A DNA stretch of 64,000 bases from Mycobacterium sp. IS-3022 (GCF_001500065.1 NZ_LQIN01000051.1:1-64000), one strand, 5' to 3'; counted from the first letter of the stretch, positions 55,434 through 64,000 are shown. Notes: generated by a model from the sequence alone, not told the origin. Numbers and translations: made by a program.

Positions 55434-57029
55434 TCACATCCGGAAGACGCCGAAGTTCGACGTCCCCTTGATCGGGCCATTGGCGATGGCGGACAGACAC
55501 ATCCCGAGGACCGTGCGGGTGTCGCGCGGGTCGATGACCCCGTCGTCGTACAGTCGGCCGGACAGGAACATCGGCAGTGACTCGGCCTCGATCTGCGCCT
55601 CCACCGCGGCCCGCAGCGCCGCGTCGCCTTCCTCGTCGAAGACCTGGCGGCGGGCTTCGGCGGCGGCGCGGCTGACGATCGACAACACGCCCGCCAACTG
55701 CGCACCGCCCATCACCGCGGATTTGGCGCTGGGCCACGCGAACAGGAACCGCGGGTCGTAGGCACGTCCGCACATACCGTAGTGGCCGGCGCCGTAGGAC
55801 GCGCCGATCAGCAACGAGATGTGCGGAACCGTCGAGTTCGACACGGCGTTGATCATCATCGAGCCGTGCTTGATCATGCCGCCTTCCTCGTACTTGCGGC
55901 CGACCATGTAGCCGGTGGTGTTGTGCAGGAACAACAGTGGCGTGTCGGAGCGGTTGGCCAGCTGGATGAACTGGGTGGCCTTCTGCGACTCCTCGCTGAA
56001 CAGCACCCCGCGCGCGTTGGCCAGGATGCCGATCGGGTAGCCGTACAGCCGGGCCCAGCCGGTCACCAGCGACGAGCCGTACATCGGCTTGAACTCGTCG
56101 AATTCGGAGCCGTCGACCACGCGGGCGATGACGTCGCGCGGGTCGAACGGGATGCGAAGATCGGCGGGCACGATGCCCAGCAGTTCTTCGGCGTCGAAGA
56201 GCGGCTCGGCGACCGGGGCCGGCGCGGGTCCCTGCTTCTGCCAGTTCAGCCGCGCCACGATGCGGCGTCCGATCCGGACCGCGTCGGGCTCGTCGATTGC
56301 GAAGTAGTCGGCCAGACCGGAAGTGCGGGCGTGCATTTCGGCCCCGCCGAGGGACTCGTCGTCAGCGTCCTCGCCGGTGGCCATCTTCACCAGCGGCGGG
56401 CCGGCCAGGAACACCTTCGAGCGCTCCTTGATCATCACGACGTGGTCGGACATGCCGGGAATGTAGGCGCCGCCGGCCGTCGAGTTGCCGAACACCAGCG
56501 CGATGGTCGGAATGCCCGCCGCCGACAGCCTGGTGAGGTCGCGGAACATCTGTCCGCCCGGGATGAAGATCTCCTTCTGAGTCGGCAGGTCGGCGCCGCC
56601 GGACTCCACCAACGAGATCACCGGCAGCCGGTTCTGCAGCGCGATCTGGTTGGCGCGCAGGATCTTCTTCAGCGTCCACGGGTTGCTGGTGCCGCCCTTG
56701 ACCGTGGGGTCGTTGGCCACGATCAGGCACTCCACCCCCTCGACCGCCCCGATGCCGACCACCACGCTGGCGCCGACGGTGAAGTCGCTGCCCCATGCGG
56801 CGAGCGGGCTCAACTCCAGGAACGGCGAGTCCGGATCGAGGAGCAGCTCGATGCGCTCGCGCGCGGTGAGTTTGCCGCGGTCGTGGTGACGCTGAACGTA
56901 TTTCGAGCCACCGCCGGCCAACGCCTTGGCGTGCTCGGCCTCGAGCTCGGCAAGCTTGACGGTCATCGCGGACGCCGCCTCGTCGTAGGCGGGTGACGCG
57001 GCGTCGAGCGTGGAGTGCAGTGCCGTCAC
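55434..57029 (-). CDS. accD2: Acyl-CoA carboxylase beta subunit (carboxyltransferase)
   Basis: The 531-residue protein is the carboxyltransferase partner of AccA2. Elements are YVQRHHDRGKLTARERIELL, GVECLIVANDPTVKGGTSNP, FGNSTAGGAYIPGMSDHVVM and RNLPVISLVESGGADLPTQ-type oxyanion loops. The start is GTG 57029, overlapping the FadE13 stop (GTGA). It is longer than ACCase beta subunits of bacteria and matches mycobacterial AccD2. The acyl specificity is unknown. By comparison with AtuC it might act on a branched isoprenoid-derived CoA ester. Confidence 0.9.
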   Translation of the reverse strand: MTALHSTLDAASPAYDEAASAMTVKLAELEAEHAKALAGGGSKYVQRHHDRGKLTARERIELLLDPDSPFLELSPLAAWGSDFTVGASVVVGIGAVEGVECLIVANDPTVKGGTSNPWTLKKILRANQIALQNRLPVISLVESGGADLPTQKEIFIPGGQMFRDLTRLSAAGIPTIALVFGNSTAGGAYIPGMSDHVVMIKERSKVFLAGPPLVKMATGEDADDESLGGAEMHARTSGLADYFAIDEPDAVRIGRRIVARLNWQKQGPAPAPVAEPLFDAEELLGIVPADLRIPFDPRDVIARVVDGSEFDEFKPMYGSSLVTGWARLYGYPIGILANARGVLFSEESQKATQFIQLANRSDTPLLFLHNTTGYMVGRKYEEGGMIKHGSMMINAVSNSTVPHISLLIGASYGAGHYGMCGRAYDPRFLFAWPSAKSAVMGGAQLAGVLSIVSRAAAEARRQVFDEEGDAALRAAVEAQIEAESLPMFLSGRLYDDGVIDPRDTRTVLGMCLSAIANGPIKGTSNFGVFRM

Positions 57030-58174
57030 GATTGATATCCCAACGTCTTCGCGGCCAGCGAGGTGAGGATCTCGGTTGTGCCGCCACCGATTCCGAGGAT
57101 GCGCATGTCGCGGTACTGGCGTTCGACCTCGGACTCTGACATGTATCCCATGCCGCCGAACAACTGCACCGCCTGGTTGGCCACCCATTCGCCGGCCTCG
57201 ACCGCGGTGTTCTTGGCGAAACAGACTTCGGCGATCAGGTTCGTCTCGCCGCGTAGCTGCCGCTCCACGATGCTGCGGGTGTAGACCCGCGCGACGTCGA
57301 CGCGGCGCGCCATTTCGGCCAGCGTGTTCTGCACCTGCTGGCGCGAGATCAACGGGCGGCCGAAGGTCTCGCGGTTGCGGCACCACTCGACGGTGAGGTC
57401 GAGGCAGCGCTGCGCACTCGAATATGCCTGCGCGGCAAGACCGACGCGCTCGGAGACGAAGGCTCCGGCGATCTGGACGAAGCCGGTGTTCTCCGCGCCG
57501 ATGAGGTTGGCGGCGGGGACGCGGACGTCGGTGTAGGACAGTTCGGCGGTGTCCGACGACCGCCAGCCCATCTTGTCGAGCTTGCGGGTGACCTCAAATC
57601 CGGGGGTGCCCTTGTCCACCACGATCAGCGAAACGCCCGCGGCTCCGGGCCCGCCGGTACGCGCCGCAGTCACCACGTAGTCGGCGCGCACGCCGGAGGT
57701 GATGTAGGTCTTGGCGCCGTTGATGATGTAGTGATCACCGTCGCGCTCCGCTCGTGTGGTCAGGTGTCCGACGTCGGAACCGCCGCCCGGTTCGGTGATC
57801 GCGAGGCTGCCGATCTTCTCGCCGCGCAGAGTCGGCCGGACATAGGTGTCGATCAGCCGCTCGTCACCGGATGCGATCATGTGCGGCACCGCGATACCGC
57901 AAGTGAACAGCGACGCGAAGACCCCGCCGGGCGATCCGGTGTAGTGCATCTCCTCGCAGATGACCACCGCGTCGGCGCCGTCGCCGCCGCCACCTCCGAC
58001 CGCCTCCGGGAAGCCGGCGCCGAGCAGTCCGGCCTCGCCGGCCTTGCGGTGCAGTTCGCGGGGCAACTCGCCGGTCCGCTCCCACTCGTCCACATGCGGA
58101 AGGATCTCGCGTTCGGCGAACGCGCGCACCGTCTTTCGCAATTGCTCACGTTCGGGGGTGTGCCAGATGCTCAC
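57026..58174 (-). CDS. Acyl-CoA dehydrogenase (FadE13-like)
   Basis: The 382-residue protein is an acyl-CoA dehydrogenase: SLAITEPGGGSDVGHLTTRA, YIINGAKTYITSGVRADYVV, GWRSSDTAELSYTDVRVPAA, and the C-terminal LFGGMGYMSESEVERQYRD. GTG 58174 overlaps the AtuA-like stop (GTGA). It is the second gene of the operon. With the other FadE it would catalyse two successive desaturations around the carboxylation, as in acyclic terpene or leucine breakdown. Substrate unknown. Confidence 0.9.
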   Translation of the reverse strand: MSIWHTPEREQLRKTVRAFAEREILPHVDEWERTGELPRELHRKAGEAGLLGAGFPEAVGGGGGDGADAVVICEEMHYTGSPGGVFASLFTCGIAVPHMIASGDERLIDTYVRPTLRGEKIGSLAITEPGGGSDVGHLTTRAERDGDHYIINGAKTYITSGVRADYVVTAARTGGPGAAGVSLIVVDKGTPGFEVTRKLDKMGWRSSDTAELSYTDVRVPAANLIGAENTGFVQIAGAFVSERVGLAAQAYSSAQRCLDLTVEWCRNRETFGRPLISRQQVQNTLAEMARRVDVARVYTRSIVERQLRGETNLIAEVCFAKNTAVEAGEWVANQAVQLFGGMGYMSESEVERQYRDMRILGIGGGTTEILTSLAAKTLGYQS

Positions 58175-59937
58175 GGGAGTAGCTCCTCAGGGATGTCCGA
58201 ACAGAATTCGACAGGGATGTCGACGGTCCTGCTGCGCAGCCATTCTCCGAGCCCTTTGGCCTGAGGGTCGAAGCGGGCCTGATAAGCGACGCCTTCGCCG
58301 AGGATGCCCTCGATGACGAAGTTCACTGCCCGCAGATTGGGCAACAGATGGCGGGTGACGGTCAGATCGGCGGTCTCCGGCAGCAGCTCGCGCAGCTTGT
58401 CGATGGTCAATACATGCGACAGCCACCGCCACTGCTCTTCGGTGCTTACCCAGACACCGATGTTGGCGCTGCCGCCCTTGTCTCCGCTGCGGGCGCCCGC
58501 GACGGTGCCCAGCGGCAGCCGCCGCGTCTCCCCGACCGGAGGCGGCTCCGGTGACCCGGACGGCGACACCGGCGCCAGCTCCATTGTCTCGGTGGCGGGC
58601 GGGATCTCGACACGGCGGCCGTCGGCATGCACAGCCACGTGCGGCACCTCGGTGGCCGCGACGAACGCGGGCCTGAACACGCCGTACACCTGTCCGTGTC
58701 CCGGCGGGCTGGTGGCGTGGAAACCGGGGTAACTCGCCAACGCCAATTCCACTGCCGCCGAGGAGAACTGGCGACCGACATTGGCCGGGTCGGGGTCGCG
58801 GACCACGCACCGCAACAGTGCGCTCGCCGCCTCTTCGGTGTCGGCGTCGGCGTGGTCGGTGCGCGCCAGCGTCCACTCCATCTCGGCGGGCTTGACCGTC
58901 AGGCTGCTCTCCAGCTGACGCCGCACCAGGTCGGCCTTCGCCTCGATGTCCAGGCCGGTGAGCACCAGCGTCATCTCGTTGCGGAAACCGCCGATGCTGT
59001 TGAGCGAGACCTTGAGCGTCGGCGGCGGCGGCTCGCCGCGCACCCCGGAGATCCGCACCCGGTCCCGGCCGTCATCGGACAACTCGATGCTGTCCACCCG
59101 CAGTGTCGCGTCCGGGTTGGCATACCGCGCGCCGCCGATCTCGTACAGCAGTTGCGCGGTGACCGTGTCGACGGTGACCGCGCCGCCGGTGCCCGGGTGC
59201 TTGGTGATGACCGAGGTGCCGTCCGAGTGGATCTCGGCGAGCGGAAAGCCCGGATGGGTAAGGGTCGTCAGGTCGGGAAAATCGCGGGCGAAGAAGGCGT
59301 AGTTGCCGCCGGTCGCCTGGGCGCCGCACTCGATGACATGGCCGGCCGCCACAGCGCCGGCGAGCCGGTCGTAGTCCGTGCGACGCCAGCCGTGATGCGC
59401 GGCGGCCGGCCCGACGATCACCGACGCGTCGGTCACCCGGCCGGTCACCACCACGTCGGCCCCCGCCTGGAGACACTCGACGATGCCCCACGCGCCGAGA
59501 TAGGCGTTGGCCGCCAGCGCCGAGCCGAACCCGAACTCGTCGGCGCGCCCGAGCAGGTCGTCGCCCTCCACGTGCGCGACGCTGACCGAAAGTCCCAGCC
59601 GGTCGGCCAGTGCGCGCACCGCCTCGGCCAGCCCGGCGGGGTTGAGCCCACCGGCGTTGGCCACGATCCGCACACCGCGGTCGAGCGCCAGCCCGAGGCA
59701 CTCCTCGAGCTGGGTCAGGAACGTCTTGGCGTACCCGCGGGCCGGGTCCTTGGCGCGGTCGCGGGCCAGAATCAGCATGGTCAGCTCGGCCAGGTAGTCG
59801 CCGGTGAGGAAGTCCAGGTCGCCGCCGGTCAGCATCTCCCGCATCGCCGCCAGCCGGTCGCCGTAGAAGCCCGAGCAGTTGCCGATGCGCACGGGCCCGG
59901 CCTGCAGAGCCGGATCAGGAACAGGGGAGGAGGTCAC
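58171..59937 (-). CDS. AtuA-like (DUF1446) protein
   Basis: The 588-residue protein has the DUF1446/AtuA domain of acyclic terpene utilisation: RIGNCSGFYGDRLAAMREML, DFLTGDYLAELTMLILARD, VANAGGLNPAGLAEAVRALA and GRVTDASVIVGPAAAHHGW. The C-terminal region (about 485-588) forms a separate domain with SGDKGGSANIGVWVS. AtuA is required for citronellol growth in Pseudomonas but its activity is not known. I chose GTG 59937; an open frame begins at 59964. It is the first gene of the operon, with a TetR-type palindrome upstream. Confidence 0.85.
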   Translation of the reverse strand: MTSSPVPDPALQAGPVRIGNCSGFYGDRLAAMREMLTGGDLDFLTGDYLAELTMLILARDRAKDPARGYAKTFLTQLEECLGLALDRGVRIVANAGGLNPAGLAEAVRALADRLGLSVSVAHVEGDDLLGRADEFGFGSALAANAYLGAWGIVECLQAGADVVVTGRVTDASVIVGPAAAHHGWRRTDYDRLAGAVAAGHVIECGAQATGGNYAFFARDFPDLTTLTHPGFPLAEIHSDGTSVITKHPGTGGAVTVDTVTAQLLYEIGGARYANPDATLRVDSIELSDDGRDRVRISGVRGEPPPPTLKVSLNSIGGFRNEMTLVLTGLDIEAKADLVRRQLESSLTVKPAEMEWTLARTDHADADTEEAASALLRCVVRDPDPANVGRQFSSAAVELALASYPGFHATSPPGHGQVYGVFRPAFVAATEVPHVAVHADGRRVEIPPATETMELAPVSPSGSPEPPPVGETRRLPLGTVAGARSGDKGGSANIGVWVSTEEQWRWLSHVLTIDKLRELLPETADLTVTRHLLPNLRAVNFVIEGILGEGVAYQARFDPQAKGLGEWLRSRTVDIPVEFCSDIPEELLP

Positions 59938-59962
59938 GCAGGCTCCCTTCGTTGCGGGCCTC

Positions 59963-59978
59963 AACCAACCGGTAGGTT
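59963..59978. promoter_or_regulatory. Candidate TetR-type operator of the Atu-like operon
   Basis: AACCAACCGGTAGGTT is a 16-base palindrome broken at only one base pair of each half (14 of 16 positions symmetric). It lies 26 bases upstream of the GTG at 59937, over the expected promoter. TetR-family repressors usually bind sites of this sort. Confidence 0.55.
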
Positions 59979-60042
59979 AGCGGGTACCGGCGGTATCGCG
60001 TCAAGGCATCTGCCACACGGGTTGGCCGAACGAGTCGCTGTT

Positions 60043-60072
60043 TTGGAGGCTACGCAGGTCGTTGGCTATCCT
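60043..60072 (+). promoter_or_regulatory. Candidate SigA promoter of rpmF
   Basis: TTGGAG (60043-60048), 18 bases, then TATCCT (60067-60072). The -10 fits TANNNT. It leaves about 90 bases of leader to the rpmF ATG. Confidence 0.4.
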
Positions 60073-60167
60073 GAAGGGCGCCGCGCACGCGAGGAGCGGA
60101 AGAACTCCAGCCGACGCTGCACCGACGCGTGGCGCATGCACTCAAGCCCTCAAGAGGAGACCCGATC

Positions 60168-60341
60168 ATGGCTGTGCCCAAGCGCAGGATGTCGCGCGCG
60201 AACACCCGTAGCCGGCGTGCGCAGTGGAAGGCCAAGCGCACCGAACTCGTCGGCGTGAACGTTGCCGGTCGGCAGCACAAGGTGCCGCGTCGGCTGCTCA
60301 AGGCCGCCCGCCTCGGCCTGATCGACCTGGACCGCCGCTAA
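60168..60341 (+). CDS. rpmF: Ribosomal protein bL32
   Basis: This 57-residue large-subunit protein starts MAVPKRRMSRANTRSRRAQW, the L32 signature. It lacks the two zinc-binding Cys pairs of the C-plus L32, so it is the zinc-independent form, as in other mycobacteria. The start is ATG 60168, with GAGGAGA upstream. The frame open from 60129 is not supported. It precedes mprA by 71 bases. Confidence 0.95.
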   Translation: MAVPKRRMSRANTRSRRAQWKAKRTELVGVNVAGRQHKVPRRLLKAARLGLIDLDRR

Positions 60342-60379
60342 CGCTCTGGCACCATTGCCGGCCCCGCCGGCGGCGCGCC

Positions 60380-60398
60380 TCTCAGGTCACTCTCAGAT
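60380..60398 (+). promoter_or_regulatory. Direct repeat resembling an MprA box
   Basis: TCTCAGGT (60380-60387) and TCTCAGAT (60391-60398) are direct repeats with an 11-base period immediately upstream of mprA. MprA is known to bind pairs of loosely conserved 8-bp direct repeats and to regulate itself; the assignment is by analogy. Confidence 0.5.
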
Positions 60399-60412
60399 AG
60401 GGGGTCGACACT

Positions 60413-61108
60413 GTGGCTGTGCGCATTCTTGTCGTTGATGATGACCGCGCCGTGCGCGAGTCGCTGCGCCGTTCCCTCTCCTTCAACGGTTACTCCGTCG
60501 AACTGGCTCAGGACGGCGTCGAGGCACTGGACCTGATCGCCAGCGATCGGCCCGACGCCCTGGTGCTCGATGTGATGATGCCGCGGTTGGACGGCCTCGA
60601 AGTGTGTCGCCAGCTGCGCAGCACCGGCGACGACCTGCCGATCCTGGTGTTGACGGCGCGCGACTCGGTCTCCGAGCGCGTCGCGGGCCTCGACGCCGGC
60701 GCCGACGACTACCTGCCGAAGCCGTTCGCCCTCGAGGAACTCCTGGCTCGCATGCGGGCGCTGCTGCGTCGCACCGGCCCCGAGGACGACGGCGCCGAGT
60801 CGGCCGCGATGACGTTCTCCGATCTTTCGCTCGACCCCGTCACCCGCGAGGTCACCCGGGGCCAACGCCCGATCAGCCTGACCCGCACCGAGTTCGCGTT
60901 GCTCGAGATGCTCATCGCCAACCCCCGCCGGGTGCTGACCCGCAGTCGCATCCTCGAAGAGGTGTGGGGATTCGACTTCCCGACCTCCGGCAACGCCCTC
61001 GAGGTGTACGTCGGTTACCTGCGCCGCAAGACCGAAGCCGAAGGAGAGCCGCGACTGATCCACACCGTGCGCGGGGTGGGTTATGTGCTTCGCGAAACGC
61101 CTCCCTGA
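60413..61108 (+). CDS. mprA: Two-component response regulator MprA
   Basis: The 231-residue OmpR-type regulator controls envelope-stress genes, sigE/sigB and pepD in mycobacteria. The receiver domain (1-120) has the DDD acidic cluster near residue 10, the phospho-acceptor D53 in VLDVMMPR and K in LPKPFA. The winged-helix domain (about 130-231) has SRILEEVWGFDFP and HTVRGVGYVLRE. GTG 60413 is preceded by TAGGGGG at a good distance; GTG 60419 is too far. Its TGA overlaps the mprB ATG by one base. Confidence 0.95.
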   Translation: MAVRILVVDDDRAVRESLRRSLSFNGYSVELAQDGVEALDLIASDRPDALVLDVMMPRLDGLEVCRQLRSTGDDLPILVLTARDSVSERVAGLDAGADDYLPKPFALEELLARMRALLRRTGPEDDGAESAAMTFSDLSLDPVTREVTRGQRPISLTRTEFALLEMLIANPRRVLTRSRILEEVWGFDFPTSGNALEVYVGYLRRKTEAEGEPRLIHTVRGVGYVLRETPP

Positions 61109-62577
61109 TGTCCGCACCGAGTAACGGGTTTGCCCCACAACCTGATTCGCGCTATCCGCAGTCGAGAACGAGTTCGGTGTCGCTGCGGTGGCGCGTGATG
61201 CTGCTGGCGATGTCGATGGTGGCGATGGTCGTGGTGCTGATGGCGGTGGCCGTCTGGGCGGTGGTGTCGCGGGCCCTCTACGACGACGTCGACAACCAAC
61301 TACGCACCCGGGCCCGGCTGTTGATCGAGAGCGGATCGCTGCAAGCCGACCCGAGCAAGGCCATCGAGGGCACCGCCTACTCGGACGTCAACGCGATGCT
61401 GGTGATTCCCGGCCGGGCCATCTTCACAGCCAACCAACAGGGGCAGACGCTGCCGCTGGGCGAACCCGAGAAGGCGGTGCTGCGCGGAGAACTGATCATG
61501 TCGCTGCGCACGGCCAATCATCAGCGGGTGCTGGCGATGCACTTGCCCAACGACAGCTCGCTGCTCATCTCCAAGAGCATGGTGCCCACCGCACAACTGC
61601 TCCGACGCCTCAGCACGGTGCTGATCATCGTCGGCGGAGTCGGGGTTGCGGTGGCGGCCATCGCCGGTGGCGCCGTCGCGCGGGCGGGACTGCGCCCCGT
61701 GGCACGGTTGACCGAAGCCGCCGAGCGGGTGGCGCGCACCGACGACCTGCGGCCCATTCCGGTCTTCGGCAGCGACGAACTCGCCCGCCTCACCGAGGCG
61801 TTCAACATGATGCTGCGTGCGCTGGCTGAATCCCGCGAACGCCAAGCCCGCCTGGTCACCGATGCCGGCCACGAACTACGCACCCCGCTGACGTCGTTGC
61901 GCACCAACGTCGAACTGCTGATGGCGTCGATGGCCCCCGGTGCGCCGCGGCTGCCGGAGGAAGAGATGGCGGATCTCCGCGCCGACGTGATCGCCCAGAT
62001 CGAGGAACTGTCGACGCTGGTCGGCGATCTCGTCGACCTGACGCGCGACGACGCGAGCGTCACCGTGCACGAATCGGTCGACGTCGCGGAGATCGTGGAC
62101 CGGTCGCTGGAACGAGTTCGCCGCCGCCGCAACGACATCGAGTTCGAGACGACGACCACTTCATGGCTGGTCTACGGCGACGAGGCGGGGTTGGGCCGCG
62201 CCGTGCTCAACCTGCTCGACAACGCCGCGAAGTGGAGCCCGCCGGGCGGCCGCGTGGTGGTGCGCCTGGACCAGATCGATCCCATGTATGCCGAGTTGGT
62301 GGTCTCCGACTTCGGCCCCGGCATCCCGCCGCAGGAGCGGTCGCTGGTGTTCGAGCGCTTCTACCGGTCGACGACGGCGCGGTCGATGTCGGGCTCGGGC
62401 CTCGGGTTGGCGATCGTCAAACAGGTGGTGCTGAAGCACGGTGGTTCGCTGCGCATCGAGGACACCGTGCCCGGCGGAAATCCACCGGGCACGTCGGTGC
62501 ACGTCGTACTGCCGGGGCGACCCACGCTGGATGTTCCCCCCGAGCGCAGCGTTCCCCGACACGCGCCCGCCGAGTAG
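61108..62577 (+). CDS. mprB: Sensor histidine kinase MprB
   Basis: The 489-residue sensor has two transmembrane helices (about 28-52 and 170-192) flanking an extracytoplasmic sensor domain, then HAMP, and a kinase core. The phospho-accepting H255 is in DAGHELRTPLTSL; LLDNAAKWSPPGG is the N box, SDFGPGIPP the G1 and GSGLGLAIVKQ the G2 box. It senses detergent and cell-wall stress and phosphorylates MprA. It begins at ATG 61108, overlapping mprA by one base (TGATG). The C-terminal tail is Pro/Arg-rich. Confidence 0.95.
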   Translation: MSAPSNGFAPQPDSRYPQSRTSSVSLRWRVMLLAMSMVAMVVVLMAVAVWAVVSRALYDDVDNQLRTRARLLIESGSLQADPSKAIEGTAYSDVNAMLVIPGRAIFTANQQGQTLPLGEPEKAVLRGELIMSLRTANHQRVLAMHLPNDSSLLISKSMVPTAQLLRRLSTVLIIVGGVGVAVAAIAGGAVARAGLRPVARLTEAAERVARTDDLRPIPVFGSDELARLTEAFNMMLRALAESRERQARLVTDAGHELRTPLTSLRTNVELLMASMAPGAPRLPEEEMADLRADVIAQIEELSTLVGDLVDLTRDDASVTVHESVDVAEIVDRSLERVRRRRNDIEFETTTTSWLVYGDEAGLGRAVLNLLDNAAKWSPPGGRVVVRLDQIDPMYAELVVSDFGPGIPPQERSLVFERFYRSTTARSMSGSGLGLAIVKQVVLKHGGSLRIEDTVPGGNPPGTSVHVVLPGRPTLDVPPERSVPRHAPAE

Positions 62578-62624
62578 CACCGTGGCGGCTCCCGGTCGAC
62601 GATGATTGACGTCGGCGGGAACGG

Positions 62625-62672
62625 GGGAACGAATTGGGTGTGTCCCGAACGTTCTCTAAGTGGATTCTCAGC
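62625..62672 (+). promoter_or_regulatory. Candidate ECF promoter and MprA-like repeats upstream of pepD
   Basis: GGGAAC (62625-62630) followed after 19 bases by CGTT (62650-62653) fits the ECF sigma (SigE/SigH) pattern. Two TTCTC repeats (TTCTCTAA at 62652-62659 and TTCTCAGC at 62665-62672) lie at a 13-base period and resemble an MprA site. pepD is a known MprA/SigE target in M. tuberculosis. The spacing is at the long end for SigE. Confidence 0.45.
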
Positions 62673-62750
62673 CCGACTGGGCACTGTTGACCATGCGTCC
62701 AGCGTTGTGCAGATATCGGACCCTAGAAGAGAAGGAAGAGCCCGAGCGAC

Positions 62751-64000
62751 ATGACGAACCACCCGAGGTACTCGCCGCCGCCCCCGCCGCCCGGTCGTCG
62801 GCCGATCGGTCCTGAGCATGCGGCGCCCGGCTACCCGGGTGCCGCCCAGCGCCCCGGCATGTACCCGCAGCAGCCGTATGACTGGCGTTACGCGACGCAA
62901 CAGCATGCGACCCAGCAGCAGTTCCGCGCGCCTTACGACCCCTACCGCGGTGCGCCACAGCCGCTACCCGGCCAGCCCCGGCAAAAGCGTTCTCGCGCAG
63001 GCGCTTTGACAGCCGGTGCAGTGGCAGTAGCTGTCGTCTCGGCCGGCATCGGCGGCGGGGTGGCGCTTCTGGTGCAGCCCGACGGACAGTCGGCGACATC
63101 GGCGATCGGCGGTGCCGCGCCGAGCGTGCCCGCCGCCAGCCTCCCGGCGGGCAGCGTCGAACAGGTCGCCGCGAAGGTGGTGCCCAGTGTGGTGAAGCTC
63201 GAGACCGACATGGGCCGGGCGTCCGAAGAGGGCTCCGGGGTCATCCTGTCCTCCGACGGGTTGATCCTGACCAACAACCACGTGGTCTCGGCGGCTCAGG
63301 CCGCCCCGGGCGGCGGTCCTGGCGGCGGGCCGACCAAGGTCACCTTCTCCAACGGTCGCACCACCTCGTTCAGCGTCGTCGGCACCGACCCGAGCAGCGA
63401 TATCGCTGTGGTGAAAGCGCAGGGGGTATCTAATCTGACCCCGATCGCCATCGGGTCGTCTGCGGACCTGCGGGTCGGTCAGGACGTGATCGCCGTCGGC
63501 TCGCCACTCGGCCTGGAGGGCACCGTGACCACGGGCATCATCAGCGCGCTGAACCGGCCGGTCGCGGCGAGCGGTGATGCTCGCAATCAGAACACCGTGC
63601 TCGACGCGATCCAGACCGACGCCGCGATCAACCCCGGCAACTCCGGGGGCGCGCTGGTCAACATGAAGGGCGAGCTGATCGGCATCAACTCGGCGATCGC
63701 CACGTTGGGTGCCGACGCCGGACCGCAGGCGCAGAGCGGTTCGATCGGACTCGGTTTCGCGATCCCCGTCGATCAGGCCAAACGGATCGCCGACGAGCTG
63801 ATCAAGAACGGCACCGCCGCACACGCCTCACTCGGCGTGCAGGTGGGCAACGACGCATCGATCGACGGTGCGCGGATCGTCGAGGTCACCGACGGTGGCG
63901 CCGCCGCCGCGGCGGGCCTGCCGAGCGGCGTGGTGATCACGAAGGTCGACGACCGGGTGATCAGCAGCGCCGACGCGCTGGTCGCGGCCATCCGGTCCCG
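62751..64000 (+). CDS. pepD: HtrA-type serine protease PepD, 3' end missing
   Basis: The first 416 codons of an HtrA-family protease are present; the gene runs off the window. It has a Pro/Gln/Tyr-rich cytoplasmic N-terminus (1-80), one membrane helix (about 82-107), then the protease domain. The triad is H176 (TNNHVV), D216 (SSDIAVVK) and S297 (GNSGGAL). A PDZ domain starts near residue 330 and is cut off. It is an envelope quality-control protease. ATG 62751 is preceded by GAAGGAAG. With mprAB it forms the stress circuit. Confidence 0.94.
   Translation, partial: MTNHPRYSPPPPPPGRRPIGPEHAAPGYPGAAQRPGMYPQQPYDWRYATQQHATQQQFRAPYDPYRGAPQPLPGQPRQKRSRAGALTAGAVAVAVVSAGIGGGVALLVQPDGQSATSAIGGAAPSVPAASLPAGSVEQVAAKVVPSVVKLETDMGRASEEGSGVILSSDGLILTNNHVVSAAQAAPGGGPGGGPTKVTFSNGRTTSFSVVGTDPSSDIAVVKAQGVSNLTPIAIGSSADLRVGQDVIAVGSPLGLEGTVTTGIISALNRPVAASGDARNQNTVLDAIQTDAAINPGNSGGALVNMKGELIGINSAIATLGADAGPQAQSGSIGLGFAIPVDQAKRIADELIKNGTAAHASLGVQVGNDASIDGARIVEVTDGGAAAAAGLPSGVVITKVDDRVISSADALVAAIRS

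Noticed and set aside
60358..60372. GCCGG/CCGGC hairpin after rpmF as a terminator
   Set aside because: Five-base stem only and close to the mprA promoter; no support.
62361..63099. Minus-strand ORFs over the mprB end and pepD start
   Set aside because: They are antisense to mprB and pepD, whose products are clearly recognised; no ribosome site or domain.

Overview
The window reads as a GC-rich actinobacterial chromosome, almost certainly a mycobacterium outside the tuberculosis complex (Mycobacterium/Mycolicibacterium). The evidence is gene content and order. Ku, LigD, a Fpg-like glycosylase, Pgi, a short chorismate mutase, UvrD1, an M23 peptidase, SucCD, a LLM oxidoreductase, a 34-kDa-antigen-like protein, a PerM-like protein, PurN/PurH, a MoxR/VWA pair, a FadE/AccD/AccA/EchA operon, RpmF and MprAB-PepD occur in the order I recall for M. 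tuberculosis Rv0937c-Rv0983. This synteny is from memory, not a search. I saw no PE/PPE genes, tRNA or rRNA genes, insertion sequences, prophage genes or CRISPR arrays. No gene-free stretch exceeds about 270 bases.

Layout. 1-6.9 kb: a 13E12-type HNH protein, then the NHEJ island (pfkB-like kinase and ku on the minus strand, ligD on the plus strand) and an rnhA that is frameshifted as given. 7-12 kb: an AraC regulator, a His/Ala-rich coiled-coil protein and an unusual minus-strand operon of a CheB-like methylesterase, a STAS-HATPase protein and a CheR-PAS protein. 12-24 kb: mixed metabolism and envelope genes (LLM oxidoreductase, TPP enzyme, AurF-like diiron oxygenase, YihY, CobF, Fpg/Nei, secreted chorismate mutase, dehydrogenases, small membrane and secreted proteins). 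24-34 kb: pgi, succinate-semialdehyde dehydrogenase, acyltransferase-SGNH, chorismate mutase, uvrD1, M23 peptidase. 34-48 kb: sucCD, thiolase-like protein, modA, LLM oxidoreductase, envelope/division proteins, purNH, lipoprotein, MoxR/VWA. 48-60 kb: DUF1707 protein, SDR, HTTM pair, and a six-gene acyl-CoA operon resembling acyclic terpene (Atu) pathways. 60-64 kb: rpmF, mprAB and the start of pepD, which runs off the window.

How the genes work together. Ku and LigD are the core of bacterial end joining, and UvrD1 (a Ku-partner helicase in mycobacteria) is 27 kb away. MprA, MprB and PepD form an envelope-stress circuit, and candidate direct repeats lie upstream of both mprA and pepD. The AtuA/FadE/AccD/AccA/FadE/EchA genes overlap by 1-4 bases end to end and must be one transcript. 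Both LLM oxidoreductase genes carry an exact match to the KstR operator, linking them by inference to the sterol-catabolism regulon. Several intergenic gaps hold long inverted repeats, and four convergent gene pairs share a 4-base stop-codon overlap.
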